Origin: a virus
Reading direction: 5' to 3' (one strand)
DNA length: 64,000 nucleotides
Virus record (IMG/VR): IMGVR_UViG_3300042691_016646
Span: 1-64,000 of that record
A model generated the notes under the pieces. It saw nothing but the letters and a program-made list of their open reading frames with translations, did not search any database and was not told the origin of the DNA. Both the position numbers and the translations under genes were made by a program. Shown piece by piece: positions 31,817-40,272 of this stretch; position 1 is the first letter of the stretch; the number at the start of each line of letters is the position of its first letter.

Positions 31817-32489
31817 TAGAGACTATATTATATTTGATTTTGAAACTGGAAGTAGAAATCCTCACAGAACCCAACCAACACAAATAGCTGCTATTGCTTT
31901 AGACGGCAGAAGCTTAACAGTAAAGGGGCAATTTAATAGTGAAATCAAGCCTATTTTTGACGAGGATAAGGCACGGGCAGCGGGATTCGATCCAGTAGAA
32001 GATGAAGCATTAAAGATCACTAAAAAGACTAGAGAGCAACTAGAACTAGCACCCTCTCTAAAAGCGGTATGGACTAAATTTACTAAGTTTGTTGATCAGT
32101 ATAATTGGAAAGGTGATGCATTTTTTAATCCTATCCCAGTTGGGTTCAATATCATTGGCTTCGATATGCATATAATTAACCGTTTATGCAGAGACTTCGG
32201 ACCTTGGGATAAAGAAAGAGAACAACAGAAACTATTTAGTAGAGTCTATAAGATAGATATAATGGATAATATATTCGCGTGGACAGAAAGCGATCCAAGT
32301 GTTAGATCTATTAGCATGGACTCACTACGAGAAAGAATGGGGCTATCATTTGACAATGCACACGACGCATTACAGGACGTTAAGGATGAAGCTAATATAT
32401 TCATAAAGCTCATGAAGACTCATCGTGCGGTGTATCAGAATATGAATTTTGATAAGGCATTTGCTGACGGAAATTTATATGTCAAATAA
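31809..32489 (+). CDS. DEDDh 3'-5' exonuclease (DnaQ-like proofreader)
   Basis: 226 residues with the DEDDh active site: IIFDFETGS (Exo I, D-x-E near 9-11), NIIGFDMHI (Exo II Asp near 117) and HDALQDVKDE (Exo III, His and Asp near 182-187). It would remove mismatched 3' ends, the job of epsilon subunit in bacteria, and would compensate for the degenerate PHP domain of the polymerase. It sits between the two polymerase genes and overlaps both neighbours slightly, so co-expression with the replisome is likely. Confidence 0.85.
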   Translation: MANRDYIIFDFETGSRNPHRTQPTQIAAIALDGRSLTVKGQFNSEIKPIFDEDKARAAGFDPVEDEALKITKKTREQLELAPSLKAVWTKFTKFVDQYNWKGDAFFNPIPVGFNIIGFDMHIINRLCRDFGPWDKEREQQKLFSRVYKIDIMDNIFAWTESDPSVRSISMDSLRERMGLSFDNAHDALQDVKDEANIFIKLMKTHRAVYQNMNFDKAFADGNLYVK

Positions 32490-32829
32490 GATTTGCCCAA
32501 AATGTGGACAATTTAAGGATGAATCTGAATTTCGATATAGACAAAGATCAGAAGATAATTCCTTATTAAGAACATATACAAATTGTAAATCTTGTGAGCA
32601 TAAAATAAATACATTACTAATCAAACTTAAAAAGGAAAACAATCATACTAAACCGATCAAATGCGAATGTTGTGGAAAAAGTGGAAAATTACACTTAGAT
32701 CATTGCCATAAAACAGATTTATTTCGCGGATGGCTATGCAATAATTGCAATGTAGGGATGAGTAGATTAGGAGATAACATAGAGGGCTTAATTCAAGCAT
32801 TGAATTACTTATTGTCGAGGAATAAATGA
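32479..32829 (+). CDS. endonuclease VII-like (HNH/His-Me finger) nuclease
   Basis: 116 residues from ATG 32479. The zinc knuckles CPKCGQFK and CKSC, then CECCGKSG, HLDHCHKT and RGWLCNNCN, form the recombination-endonuclease VII motif, with the His-Me finger DHCHKT as active site. Family members cut branched DNA (as T4 gp49) or act as free-standing homing endonucleases. It overlaps the exonuclease by 11 bases and the second polymerase fragment by 4. Its location exactly in the polymerase break suggests a homing origin for the split. Confidence 0.82.
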   Translation: MSNKICPKCGQFKDESEFRYRQRSEDNSLLRTYTNCKSCEHKINTLLIKLKKENNHTKPIKCECCGKSGKLHLDHCHKTDLFRGWLCNNCNVGMSRLGDNIEGLIQALNYLLSRNK

Positions 32830-34394
32830 TCGATATTGATTATAATGATAAAGCAACTTGGCAGTTATTCGCAGAAGGTAAAACTAAGGGTATCTTTCAA
32901 TTAGAAAGTAACCTTGGAAAGTCTTGGTCTAAAAAATTAGCACCAACCAATCTAGAAGAACTTTCTGCATTAATTGCTATTATTAGACCGGGAACTTTGA
33001 AAGCTTTCGTTGATGGCAAAAGCATGACCCAGCGATATGTAGACAGAAAGCATGGAAGGGAAGAAGTAACCTATTTACATCCGGCACTAGAAGACATATT
33101 AAAGCCAACATATGGAGTTCTTGTATATCAAGAACAATCCATGCGTATAGCTGAAAAAATTGCTGGATTTAATCTACAAGAAGCTGATGTTCTTCGTAAG
33201 GCTATCGGAAAGAAGAAAGCCGATCTTATGAATGAAGTCAAAAAATCATTTATAGCAGGAGCAGAGCGAGTAGGAACCGTTTCTAAGGAAGACGCTGAAC
33301 AAATCTTCGGATGGATTGAAAAGTCTGCACGATATGCTTTCAATAAGTCGCACAGCGTTTCATATGCAGTATGCTCCTATTGGAGTGCGTATTTTAAGGC
33401 CCACAATACCAAAGAGTTCTTCTTATCATATCTATACTATGCTAACGAAAAACAAGACCCTCATCAAGAAGTCTACGAATTAATATCAGAAGCAAAACTG
33501 TTCGATATTGAGACTAGAACACCAAGTTTGACCAATTTTGATCGTAAGTTCAATATCAAGGATGGAAAGATATACTTTGGTATTAAAGATATAAAGTCAT
33601 TAACTGGTGCTACTGGCGATAAGTTAATTGAGACTATTATAGTCGCAGAACAAGATTTAGGAAAAAGCGTCGATAAGTTTACTTGGCTAGAAATTCTATT
33701 ATTTATCGGGGCAAATATTAGCTCTACATCTTTTAAGGCTCTAGCTTCTATAGGATTCTTTAGAACCATCAAAGGCAGTGTAAGCCGAAACAAAGCTTTG
33801 TATGACTACGAGATATATAGGACTCTTACCAAATCAGAACAAACTTGGATATTAAACAACTATACCACTAAAAAATGGAATACATTTATGGATTGCTTAA
33901 AGGACTTAGCACCTACCAAAAAGGAGGGTGGAGGAACTAGCAAAGCCGATAGAAAACAAGCTATAGAAAATGAAATACAATTATTAGCTAATCCACCGTA
34001 TGACTTAGAAGATGATCCAAGTTGGATAATAGATCAAGAAATTAAATTCTTAGGTTGTCCAGTTACTATGACCAAGGTTGAGACTTCTGACACTTCTGCC
34101 GCCAATACAACTTGCAAAGAGATTGTGAATGGTAAAAAGGGCAAAGATATGTGCATAGTAGCAAATATACACAGACTGTCAGACTATACAATAACTAAGG
34201 GAGAATCAAAAGGGCAAGTTATGTCATTCCTAACAATAGAAGATGACACATGTATATTAGATAGCGTAATAGCATTTCCAAAAGTGAGAGAAAAATATAA
34301 GTATATTCTGTATGAAGGTAATAATTTAATATTTTGTGGGTCAGTCGGCGTCAATGATACATCTTTTATTGTTGAAAAAATTCATGAAGTATGA
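32826..34394 (+). CDS. dnaE: DNA polymerase III alpha subunit, C-terminal fragment (fingers, clamp-binding, OB)
   Basis: 522 residues continuing Pol III alpha where the first fragment stops. FQLES (near 23-28), IIRPGTLKAF, RKHGREEVTYLHP, YGVLVYQEQSM and FNKSHSVSYA are conserved fingers motifs. The C-terminal 90 residues carry an OB fold (GQVMSFLTIEDDTCILDSV). Its start IDIDYNDKATWQLFAEGKT aligns with the helix that follows KFDFLG in intact bacterial enzymes, so few or no residues are lost between the halves. The start ATG overlaps the endonuclease stop in ATGA. The fragments should assemble by non-covalent contacts. Confidence 0.9.
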   Translation: MIDIDYNDKATWQLFAEGKTKGIFQLESNLGKSWSKKLAPTNLEELSALIAIIRPGTLKAFVDGKSMTQRYVDRKHGREEVTYLHPALEDILKPTYGVLVYQEQSMRIAEKIAGFNLQEADVLRKAIGKKKADLMNEVKKSFIAGAERVGTVSKEDAEQIFGWIEKSARYAFNKSHSVSYAVCSYWSAYFKAHNTKEFFLSYLYYANEKQDPHQEVYELISEAKLFDIETRTPSLTNFDRKFNIKDGKIYFGIKDIKSLTGATGDKLIETIIVAEQDLGKSVDKFTWLEILLFIGANISSTSFKALASIGFFRTIKGSVSRNKALYDYEIYRTLTKSEQTWILNNYTTKKWNTFMDCLKDLAPTKKEGGGTSKADRKQAIENEIQLLANPPYDLEDDPSWIIDQEIKFLGCPVTMTKVETSDTSAANTTCKEIVNGKKGKDMCIVANIHRLSDYTITKGESKGQVMSFLTIEDDTCILDSVIAFPKVREKYKYILYEGNNLIFCGSVGVNDTSFIVEKIHEV

Positions 34395-34397
34395 TAG

Positions 34398-34429
34398 TTG
34401 TTTTTTTCTTGTGTCGCTGCTAATATAAT
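34398..34429 (+). promoter_or_regulatory. possible promoter ahead of the second SSB gene
   Basis: TATAAT (34424-34429) is a perfect -10. The -35 is weak: TTGTTT at 34398-34403 lies 20 bases away, or a T-rich stretch from 34401 is nearer 17. It sits in the only gap after the polymerase operon, with AAGGAG 34436-34441 just downstream. Confidence 0.4.
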
Positions 34430-34446
34430 AAGATAAGGAGAGATTG

Positions 34447-34758
34447 ATGAATATATGTTCTTTTACCGGATACCTTACAGAAAATCCAAGAGTATCTGTT
34501 GTCAATGATATTGTTTTGGCAGAATTTACCATGGTGGTCTATACATATCGCAAGACTAAGAGTGGCGAGAAGAATAGGATACCTACTTATATACAGTGTG
34601 AGGCATGGCATACTGGTGCCGAAACCTTAGAGAAGTATGCTACAAAGGGTACAAAACTTGTTGTTAATGCATCTGCCAAGCATCCATCAAAAGACAGTTA
34701 TGAAATAGTATTTAGGGTAAATGAGTTTGATTTCTGTCATGGTGATATTGAGGATTAA
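34447..34758 (+). CDS. ssb: second single-stranded DNA-binding protein (SSB-like)
   Basis: 103 residues from ATG 34447, with AAGGAG ending 5 bases before it. MNICSFTGYLTENPRV, EFTMVVYT, YIQCEAWHTGAETLEKYA and TKLVVNASAKHP outline the SSB OB fold. It is divergent from the SSB at 933 and lacks an acidic tail, ending CHGDIED. Two SSBs in one phage may serve replication and recombination separately, or one could bind RNA or special structures. It sits directly after the polymerase genes. Confidence 0.7.
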   Translation: MNICSFTGYLTENPRVSVVNDIVLAEFTMVVYTYRKTKSGEKNRIPTYIQCEAWHTGAETLEKYATKGTKLVVNASAKHPSKDSYEIVFRVNEFDFCHGDIED

Positions 34759-35400
34759 ATGATACCAAATAATATTATATTAACTTACAAAAATGATAAG
34801 ATTCCAAAGTATGTTTTTGATAATATAAAACTACTAAATCCAGAAAAGAATATACTGTTTTTTACAGATGAAGATGTGGTAAAATTTCTTCTAAAAGAAT
34901 ATGACTCATCGTATGTTGACTTTTTCCATGGCGTAAAACTTGGATGCACTAAAGGAGATTTTTTTAGATATTGTTACTTGTTAAAGTTTGGTGGATATTA
35001 CTGCGATGTTGATATTAAACATGTAGAACCTATTGATCATTATACAGCAGATAATCTTGAATTTTTTAGTGTTAATTCTGCAATAGGTCCAATGACATTT
35101 CAAGCTTTATTATATTGCGAAAGCGAACACCCAATTATATTAGATTGTATAAAAGATATAATGAATCCAGAAACAGCCAAAGATTTATTTTATCAAACAA
35201 CAGAACATATGTACAAAAATATAAAAAAATACTTAGACATCACATCTATGATTCAACCAACAGTATATATGATAAATAATAAAGCTATACAAATAGCTCA
35301 AGAATATCAATTAAATTCGACATATGTATGTATTTACGGAAATAAAATAATAGCATTGTCGAGATATCCAGAATATCAAAGGGAAGTAGGATTCATATGA
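34759..35400 (+). CDS. DXD-containing glycosyltransferase (GT32-like)
   Basis: 213 residues. The beginning MIPNNIILTYKNDKIPKYV followed by GVKLGCTKGDFFRYCYLLK and GGYYCDVDI (DVD near 76-78) is the sugar-binding DXD region of the GT32/OCH1 capsular-polysaccharide transferases, where the DXD motif binds a divalent metal and the nucleotide sugar. No membrane anchor is seen, so it acts in the cytoplasm. It opens the eleven-gene sugar island and overlaps the next gene in ATGA. Confidence 0.75.
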   Translation: MIPNNIILTYKNDKIPKYVFDNIKLLNPEKNILFFTDEDVVKFLLKEYDSSYVDFFHGVKLGCTKGDFFRYCYLLKFGGYYCDVDIKHVEPIDHYTADNLEFFSVNSAIGPMTFQALLYCESEHPIILDCIKDIMNPETAKDLFYQTTEHMYKNIKKYLDITSMIQPTVYMINNKAIQIAQEYQLNSTYVCIYGNKIIALSRYPEYQREVGFI

Positions 35401-37067
35401 GAAAACCAAGAATATTATTTTGCAGCGAAGCTACATTTTTGAACACCGGATATGCTACATATACTAGAGAGATTTTGAATTATCTCCACAGTACTGGTAA
35501 ATATGAACTTGCAGAAATGGCTTCTTATGGAGAAAGAAATGATCCACGGGCATCATCTATACCGTGGAAATTTTATGGCGTTGTCCCAGATGCTTCGTGT
35601 TCTGAGGAAGAAAAAAATCAGTATAATCAACAGCCAGTAGCACAATTTGGTGAGTTAATGTTCGAATCTGTTTGTCTTGACTTTCTTCCAGATATAGTGT
35701 GTGATATTCGTGATTTTTGGATGTTAGACTTTGCAGAAAGATCGCCATTTAGAAAATATTTTAAATGGTGCATTATGCCAACCGTAGATGCTAGACCACA
35801 AGCAAGACAATGGATAGCAACTTATGAATCTGCTGATGCATGTTTGACATATTCTGAATGGGCTGGAGAAGTATTGAAGCAACAATCGGGTGAAAAAATC
35901 AAGTATATAGGAATTTCACCGCCATCGGCCCATCATGCTTATCGCCCCATAGAAGACAAAGAAGGGTTAAGATCATCTATGGGTATTGATCCTAACGCAA
36001 AGATCATTGGCACCGTAATGAGAAACCAGCGTCGTAAATTATATCCAGATCTTTTTCAAGCATTTAGATTATTATTAGACAGAGTAGAAGACAATTCTAA
36101 TTATTATTTGTATTGCCATACCAGTTATCCCGATCTTGGATGGGATATACCAGAGCTATTACAACAATATCAATTGTCCTCTAAGGTATATTTTACATAT
36201 ATATGTGGCCAAACCGGCAAACCATTTCCATCCTTATTCAAAGGTGCCATAGCACAATCTCCATTTACTGGACAATTTGGTGCATCATTGTCTAATGTCA
36301 AAAATGGTGTAGAATATGAAGATTTGTCTAAGATAATTAACTTGTTCGATCTTTATGTTCAATATGCTAACTGTGAAGGTTTTGGATTACCGCAAGTTGA
36401 AGCAGCGGCATGTGGCATCCCAGTAATGGCTACAGATTATTCTGCTATGGAAAGTGTAGTAAGAAATCTTGGCGGTATACCATTGGCCCCAAAAGCTTTG
36501 TACAAAGAGTTAGAAACTGGATGTTTCAGAGCAGTACCAGATAACGAATTAGCCGCACAAAAGTTTAAAGAATTTTTTGAACAACCAATCGGTATAAGAA
36601 AGAGAATGGGCTTTGAAACAAGACAAGCATTTTTGAAACATTATCAATGGGATCAAAGCGGAAGGGCTTGGGAAAAATTCTTTGATTCTGTAGAAATCTC
36701 AGACAATTTCGAAAATTGGAAACAACCACCAAGAATAGTAACGGCTAAACCAAAACCCGATCCAATTCCGACTAATGTCAATTATAAGGATTTAGCCAAA
36801 TGGTTGATAGTTGAAGTTCTTGGAGAGCCAGAACGATTAAATTCATATTTTGAGTCTAGAATTGTAAGAGATTTAACATACAAAAATCACACAGCTACTA
36901 CTGGCGGTATGTACTTTAATGAAAGTTCTTCCATGTTTGATGGTAAACAAAATAGAAGTCCTTTCGATTTTAGTATAGCATATGATCAGTTAGCATATTT
37001 GTCGCAAAGACGAAATTATTGGGAAGAAAAGAGAATAGAAATGTTGAAAGCTAGAGGTATGATATGA
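35397..37067 (+). CDS. large GT4-type glycosyltransferase (556 aa)
   Basis: Two-domain GT-B enzyme. The N-terminal acceptor domain begins RILFCSEATFLNTGYATYTR; the donor domain has GTVMRNQRRKLYPDLFQAF (about 204-222) and the EGFGLPQVEAAACGIPV motif near 328-344. The C-terminal 100 residues after PKPDPIPTNV are an extra domain (KDLAKWLIVEVLGEPERLN) not found in standard GT4 enzymes, possibly for acceptor or partner binding. Overlaps both neighbours by 4 bases. Confidence 0.8.
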   Translation: MRKPRILFCSEATFLNTGYATYTREILNYLHSTGKYELAEMASYGERNDPRASSIPWKFYGVVPDASCSEEEKNQYNQQPVAQFGELMFESVCLDFLPDIVCDIRDFWMLDFAERSPFRKYFKWCIMPTVDARPQARQWIATYESADACLTYSEWAGEVLKQQSGEKIKYIGISPPSAHHAYRPIEDKEGLRSSMGIDPNAKIIGTVMRNQRRKLYPDLFQAFRLLLDRVEDNSNYYLYCHTSYPDLGWDIPELLQQYQLSSKVYFTYICGQTGKPFPSLFKGAIAQSPFTGQFGASLSNVKNGVEYEDLSKIINLFDLYVQYANCEGFGLPQVEAAACGIPVMATDYSAMESVVRNLGGIPLAPKALYKELETGCFRAVPDNELAAQKFKEFFEQPIGIRKRMGFETRQAFLKHYQWDQSGRAWEKFFDSVEISDNFENWKQPPRIVTAKPKPDPIPTNVNYKDLAKWLIVEVLGEPERLNSYFESRIVRDLTYKNHTATTGGMYFNESSSMFDGKQNRSPFDFSIAYDQLAYLSQRRNYWEEKRIEMLKARGMI

Positions 37068-38176
37068 AAGTACTATACATAGGTCATTACAAAGAAAATA
37101 GCGGGTGGTCACAAGCTGCCATGGATTTAATTCAAGCTATAGATTCCGCTGGTATAGATATTGTATGTAGAAACATAAAGTTAACATCAAAAACATTCAA
37201 TACGCCAAATAAAATAAAAGAGTTAGAAAATAAATCTCTTGATAACATTGATATATGTATTCAGCATTTATTACCTCATCATTTAGTGGGAACATCAAAG
37301 TTTAAGAAAAATATAGCATATTATGTCGGGGAATCCACAACATTAAAGTACAATAATTGGAAATCCAACCTGCATATTATGGACGAGATTTGGGTTCCGA
37401 ACCAAACTCAATTAAATAATATGAAAAAAGATGGTTTCAATAACTTGAAATGTGTACCACACGCATTTGATTTAGCTAAATATTCACAGAAACAAACTTC
37501 ACAAATAAATTTTGGTGATAAAAATAACACTTTTAAATTCTATTATATAGCAGACTTAAACCAGCGAAAAAATATAGAATCCGTAATAAAATGTTTTCAT
37601 AGTGAATTTTTTAGACACGAACCAGTTTCTTTAGTATTGAAGGTAAAAAAGTTTGGTGTTAATCCAATAGAGCTACAAAAACAGGTTCAAAACATGTGTC
37701 TTACTATTAAGAATACATTAAGAATCTATCCATCGATAGATGACTACCATAAGGAAATAATTATTACTGATGATATGTCATCTGAAGAAATTAATATTTT
37801 GCACCAATCGTGCGATTGCATGGTTAATACAACTCATGGCGAGGGATGGTCTATACCATCATTTGATGCCATGTGTTTTGGAAAGACTCCGATATGCAGT
37901 AATGAGGGTGGTCCAAAAGAATTTATTAAAGATAAAAACACCGGTACTCTAATAAGTGGTATATATTCTGTTTGCGAACACTCGGACTCCGCATTTCCAA
38001 ATATATTCACAGGAAGAGAGTCTTGGTTTGTTCCAGATGAGGAAGAAATAAAGTCAGCTATGAGATTTTACTATGAGAATAAAGATTCTATAGATAGAAA
38101 TAAGGGTCTTGAGAATGCAAAACAATTCTCATACGAAAATGTTGGTAACTTGATAAAGGAATTACTAAATGCTTAA
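37064..38176 (+). CDS. GT4-type glycosyltransferase
   Basis: 370 residues, GT-B fold. The start KVLYIGHYKENSGWSQAAMD gives the Gly-rich acceptor loop; the donor region has FYYIADLNQRKNIESVI (about 158-174) and THGEGWSIPSFDAMCFGKTP near 256-275. AGAGG precedes the ATG. It overlaps the next transferase by 8 bases. Substrate unknown; probable member of a multi-enzyme glycan pathway. Confidence 0.78.
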   Translation: MKVLYIGHYKENSGWSQAAMDLIQAIDSAGIDIVCRNIKLTSKTFNTPNKIKELENKSLDNIDICIQHLLPHHLVGTSKFKKNIAYYVGESTTLKYNNWKSNLHIMDEIWVPNQTQLNNMKKDGFNNLKCVPHAFDLAKYSQKQTSQINFGDKNNTFKFYYIADLNQRKNIESVIKCFHSEFFRHEPVSLVLKVKKFGVNPIELQKQVQNMCLTIKNTLRIYPSIDDYHKEIIITDDMSSEEINILHQSCDCMVNTTHGEGWSIPSFDAMCFGKTPICSNEGGPKEFIKDKNTGTLISGIYSVCEHSDSAFPNIFTGRESWFVPDEEEIKSAMRFYYENKDSIDRNKGLENAKQFSYENVGNLIKELLNA

Positions 38177-39161
38177 TAATATAACTAGTAGAATAATAGA
38201 TATAGCTAATAGTGAACAAAAGAAAAAATACAATATTTTAACCTTTCCTACTCACGAAAGGTATGAAACAGAGCTATGTAAAACAGAACATGAATTTTAC
38301 TCTATAAACATTTCTAATGCTAAAAAGTGGAATGTCAATCAGACAGAGGTTCCAACAAATTATCACATATTGCCAGAAAATCAATTATGTAATTATCTAA
38401 ATTTTGACTTGATCCTTGTACAAAGTAAATTTGGACAATTTCAAACAGCACAAGACATAAATAGACAATTGGGTTTACCAATAATATGCCTAGAGCATAC
38501 ATTGCCAACTCCACCATCTATGACTGAAAAACAAGTGGCTCAAATGAGAACTATGCGTGGAGATGTAAATGTATTTATTTCTGAATTTTCTAGACAAGCT
38601 TGGGGAATAGATGGTATTGTTATACACCACGGTTTAGATACTAATACTTTTAGACCCACTGGGCAAACACGCGACAGTACAGTCCTTACGGTAGCAAATG
38701 ATTTTGTAAATAGAGATTATTGCTTAAATTTTAGCGGATGGAAACGTGTTACCAACGGGTTAAACGTCAAACTTGTTGGGGATACTCCCGGCTTATCCAC
38801 GGCAGCACCTAATATAAATAGTTTAGTAGATTCGTATAATTCATGCTCAGTCTATTTTAATAGCTCAGTATTAAGTCCAATACCAATGTCTTTGCTAGAG
38901 GCGATGTCGTGTGGATGTGCTGTAGTATCAACAGCAACTTGCATGATACCAGAAATCATTACTAACGGAAAAAATGGTTTTATATCTAATAATGAAACAG
39001 AACTTAGATCCTATATTGAGCTATTACTAAAAGATGATGATCTTAGATCAGAAGTTGGAGAAAATGCACGTAAAACAATAGAATCCAAGTTTTCGGAAAG
39101 TCAATTCGTAAGTAATTGGAATGCATTATTTAACAAAGTTTATGAGGAATCAATAAGATGA
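38169..39161 (+). CDS. GT4-type glycosyltransferase
   Basis: 330 residues. Weaker N-terminal domain, but LSPIPMSLLEAMSCGCAVVST (about 236-256) and the terminal ENARKTIESKFSESQFVSNW are characteristic of GT4 donor domains. The short acceptor half suggests a divergent enzyme. AAGGA precedes the start and the stop overlaps the methyltransferase-like gene. Confidence 0.75.
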   Translation: MLNNITSRIIDIANSEQKKKYNILTFPTHERYETELCKTEHEFYSINISNAKKWNVNQTEVPTNYHILPENQLCNYLNFDLILVQSKFGQFQTAQDINRQLGLPIICLEHTLPTPPSMTEKQVAQMRTMRGDVNVFISEFSRQAWGIDGIVIHHGLDTNTFRPTGQTRDSTVLTVANDFVNRDYCLNFSGWKRVTNGLNVKLVGDTPGLSTAAPNINSLVDSYNSCSVYFNSSVLSPIPMSLLEAMSCGCAVVSTATCMIPEIITNGKNGFISNNETELRSYIELLLKDDDLRSEVGENARKTIESKFSESQFVSNWNALFNKVYEESIR

Positions 39162-39574
39162 AAATACAGATTATTAAAGATATATCAGATTGTATAGATG
39201 GTTATAATCCAGTACTTATAGAAGACGATAATCTAAATATAGACGTTCCAGATAATTCAATTTCTTCTATTTTAATGATCAATACTATAGAACTAATTTC
39301 ATATAAAAATATCGATGCTTTCTTGAATAAAATTAGACAATTGTTAAGGCTAAACGGTACGTTAGTAATAACAGGCGTAGACATAAATTGTTTGTCAGTA
39401 GATTGTGTCAATAGAGTTTTAGATTGTGCAGTAATGAATGAAGTTATATATAATCGCAAGGCCATCTATGATTGCAAAGAACTATCAGATAAACTAACCT
39501 CTCTAGGCATCAAAACGGATAAATTATTATTTAAGGGATCAACGTATGAACTACACGCCACAAGAAAAAATTAG
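39158..39574 (+). CDS. methyltransferase-like protein, partial fold (138 aa)
   Basis: The sequence VPDNSISSILMINTIELIS followed by FLNKIRQLLRLNGTLVITG matches the second half of class I methyltransferases (strand 4, helix, strand 5 with LKPGG-like turn), but the SAM-binding motif I half is missing. It may be a catalytically dead or partner-dependent relative. The same motif order occurs in glycan-modification clusters. It overlaps both neighbours. Confidence 0.45.
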   Translation: MKIQIIKDISDCIDGYNPVLIEDDNLNIDVPDNSISSILMINTIELISYKNIDAFLNKIRQLLRLNGTLVITGVDINCLSVDCVNRVLDCAVMNEVIYNRKAIYDCKELSDKLTSLGIKTDKLLFKGSTYELHATRKN

Positions 39575-40271
39575 TAATACTAGTTGTAAAGATTGTACGT
39601 TTGCAATTTATGATGGCATTACTCAAACTGGATGTAAAGATAATAGAATTATCAAATTTAAAGATGATATAATAGAAGCCTATGATAATGACAAAGAGTT
39701 TTTTGTAATAAAGAGACTATGTACTTTATATAGAACTAAAGAGTGGAATGAAGGAATTGCAGATATTGAAAAGGCTAAAAATGAATCACAAGTAACCTTT
39801 GACTTATTAATTAACTGCGATAACATTGACATAGAAATGTATGAATATATTAATGCCCTACTTTCAACATTACACTCTAAGATTCAAATTAAATTATTTT
39901 ATTCCTATAAATCATCTCTTGAAACAAAAAATCAATTAAAAAATCTTTTCTATAATCATCCATCTATTACAGTATCTATGTATTTTGATAAAAAAGAATA
40001 TATTTACTTGAATGTTATGAAAAGTTCTAGTATGTTTCATGTTTTACTTGATGAAAGCAATTATCTAGACATAGAAAAATTTCTATATAAAATCAATGAA
40101 TATATAACTGAAGATATGAGGAAAGCTATTATCTTTAAAAGAAACAACCAAACAGCTATTTTAAGTTTGATATGCAGAACACTATTTCCAAATTTATACT
40201 TAGATTATGATAATGAATATTTAAATATGGAAAAACAAACTAGAGAAGAGGGCTTATATATTGAGCTGTAA
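39546..40271 (+). CDS. Cys-cluster protein of the glycosyltransferase island (241 aa)
   Basis: The N-terminal 60 residues have CKDCTFAIYDGITQTGC then a further Cys near residue 57, suggesting a zinc or iron-sulphur site. A middle Rossmann-like part (VTFDLLINCDNIDIEMYEY) could be a GT-A-type fold. I recall similar N termini on phage or bacterial glycosyltransferase-like proteins, so an accessory or transferase role is inferred. AAGGGA precedes the ATG. Confidence 0.45.
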   Translation: MNYTPQEKISNTSCKDCTFAIYDGITQTGCKDNRIIKFKDDIIEAYDNDKEFFVIKRLCTLYRTKEWNEGIADIEKAKNESQVTFDLLINCDNIDIEMYEYINALLSTLHSKIQIKLFYSYKSSLETKNQLKNLFYNHPSITVSMYFDKKEYIYLNVMKSSSMFHVLLDESNYLDIEKFLYKINEYITEDMRKAIIFKRNNQTAILSLICRTLFPNLYLDYDNEYLNMEKQTREEGLYIEL

Positions 40272-40272
40272 A

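Noticed and set aside
31200-32900. An intein or frameshift explaining the broken polymerase gene
   Set aside because: No intein splice-site residues or intein motifs appear at either end, and the gap holds three intact genes with their own starts, so a gene insertion fits better.
34395-34446. T-rich run after the second polymerase gene as a terminator
   Set aside because: No stable hairpin precedes the T run; it more likely belongs to a promoter region.
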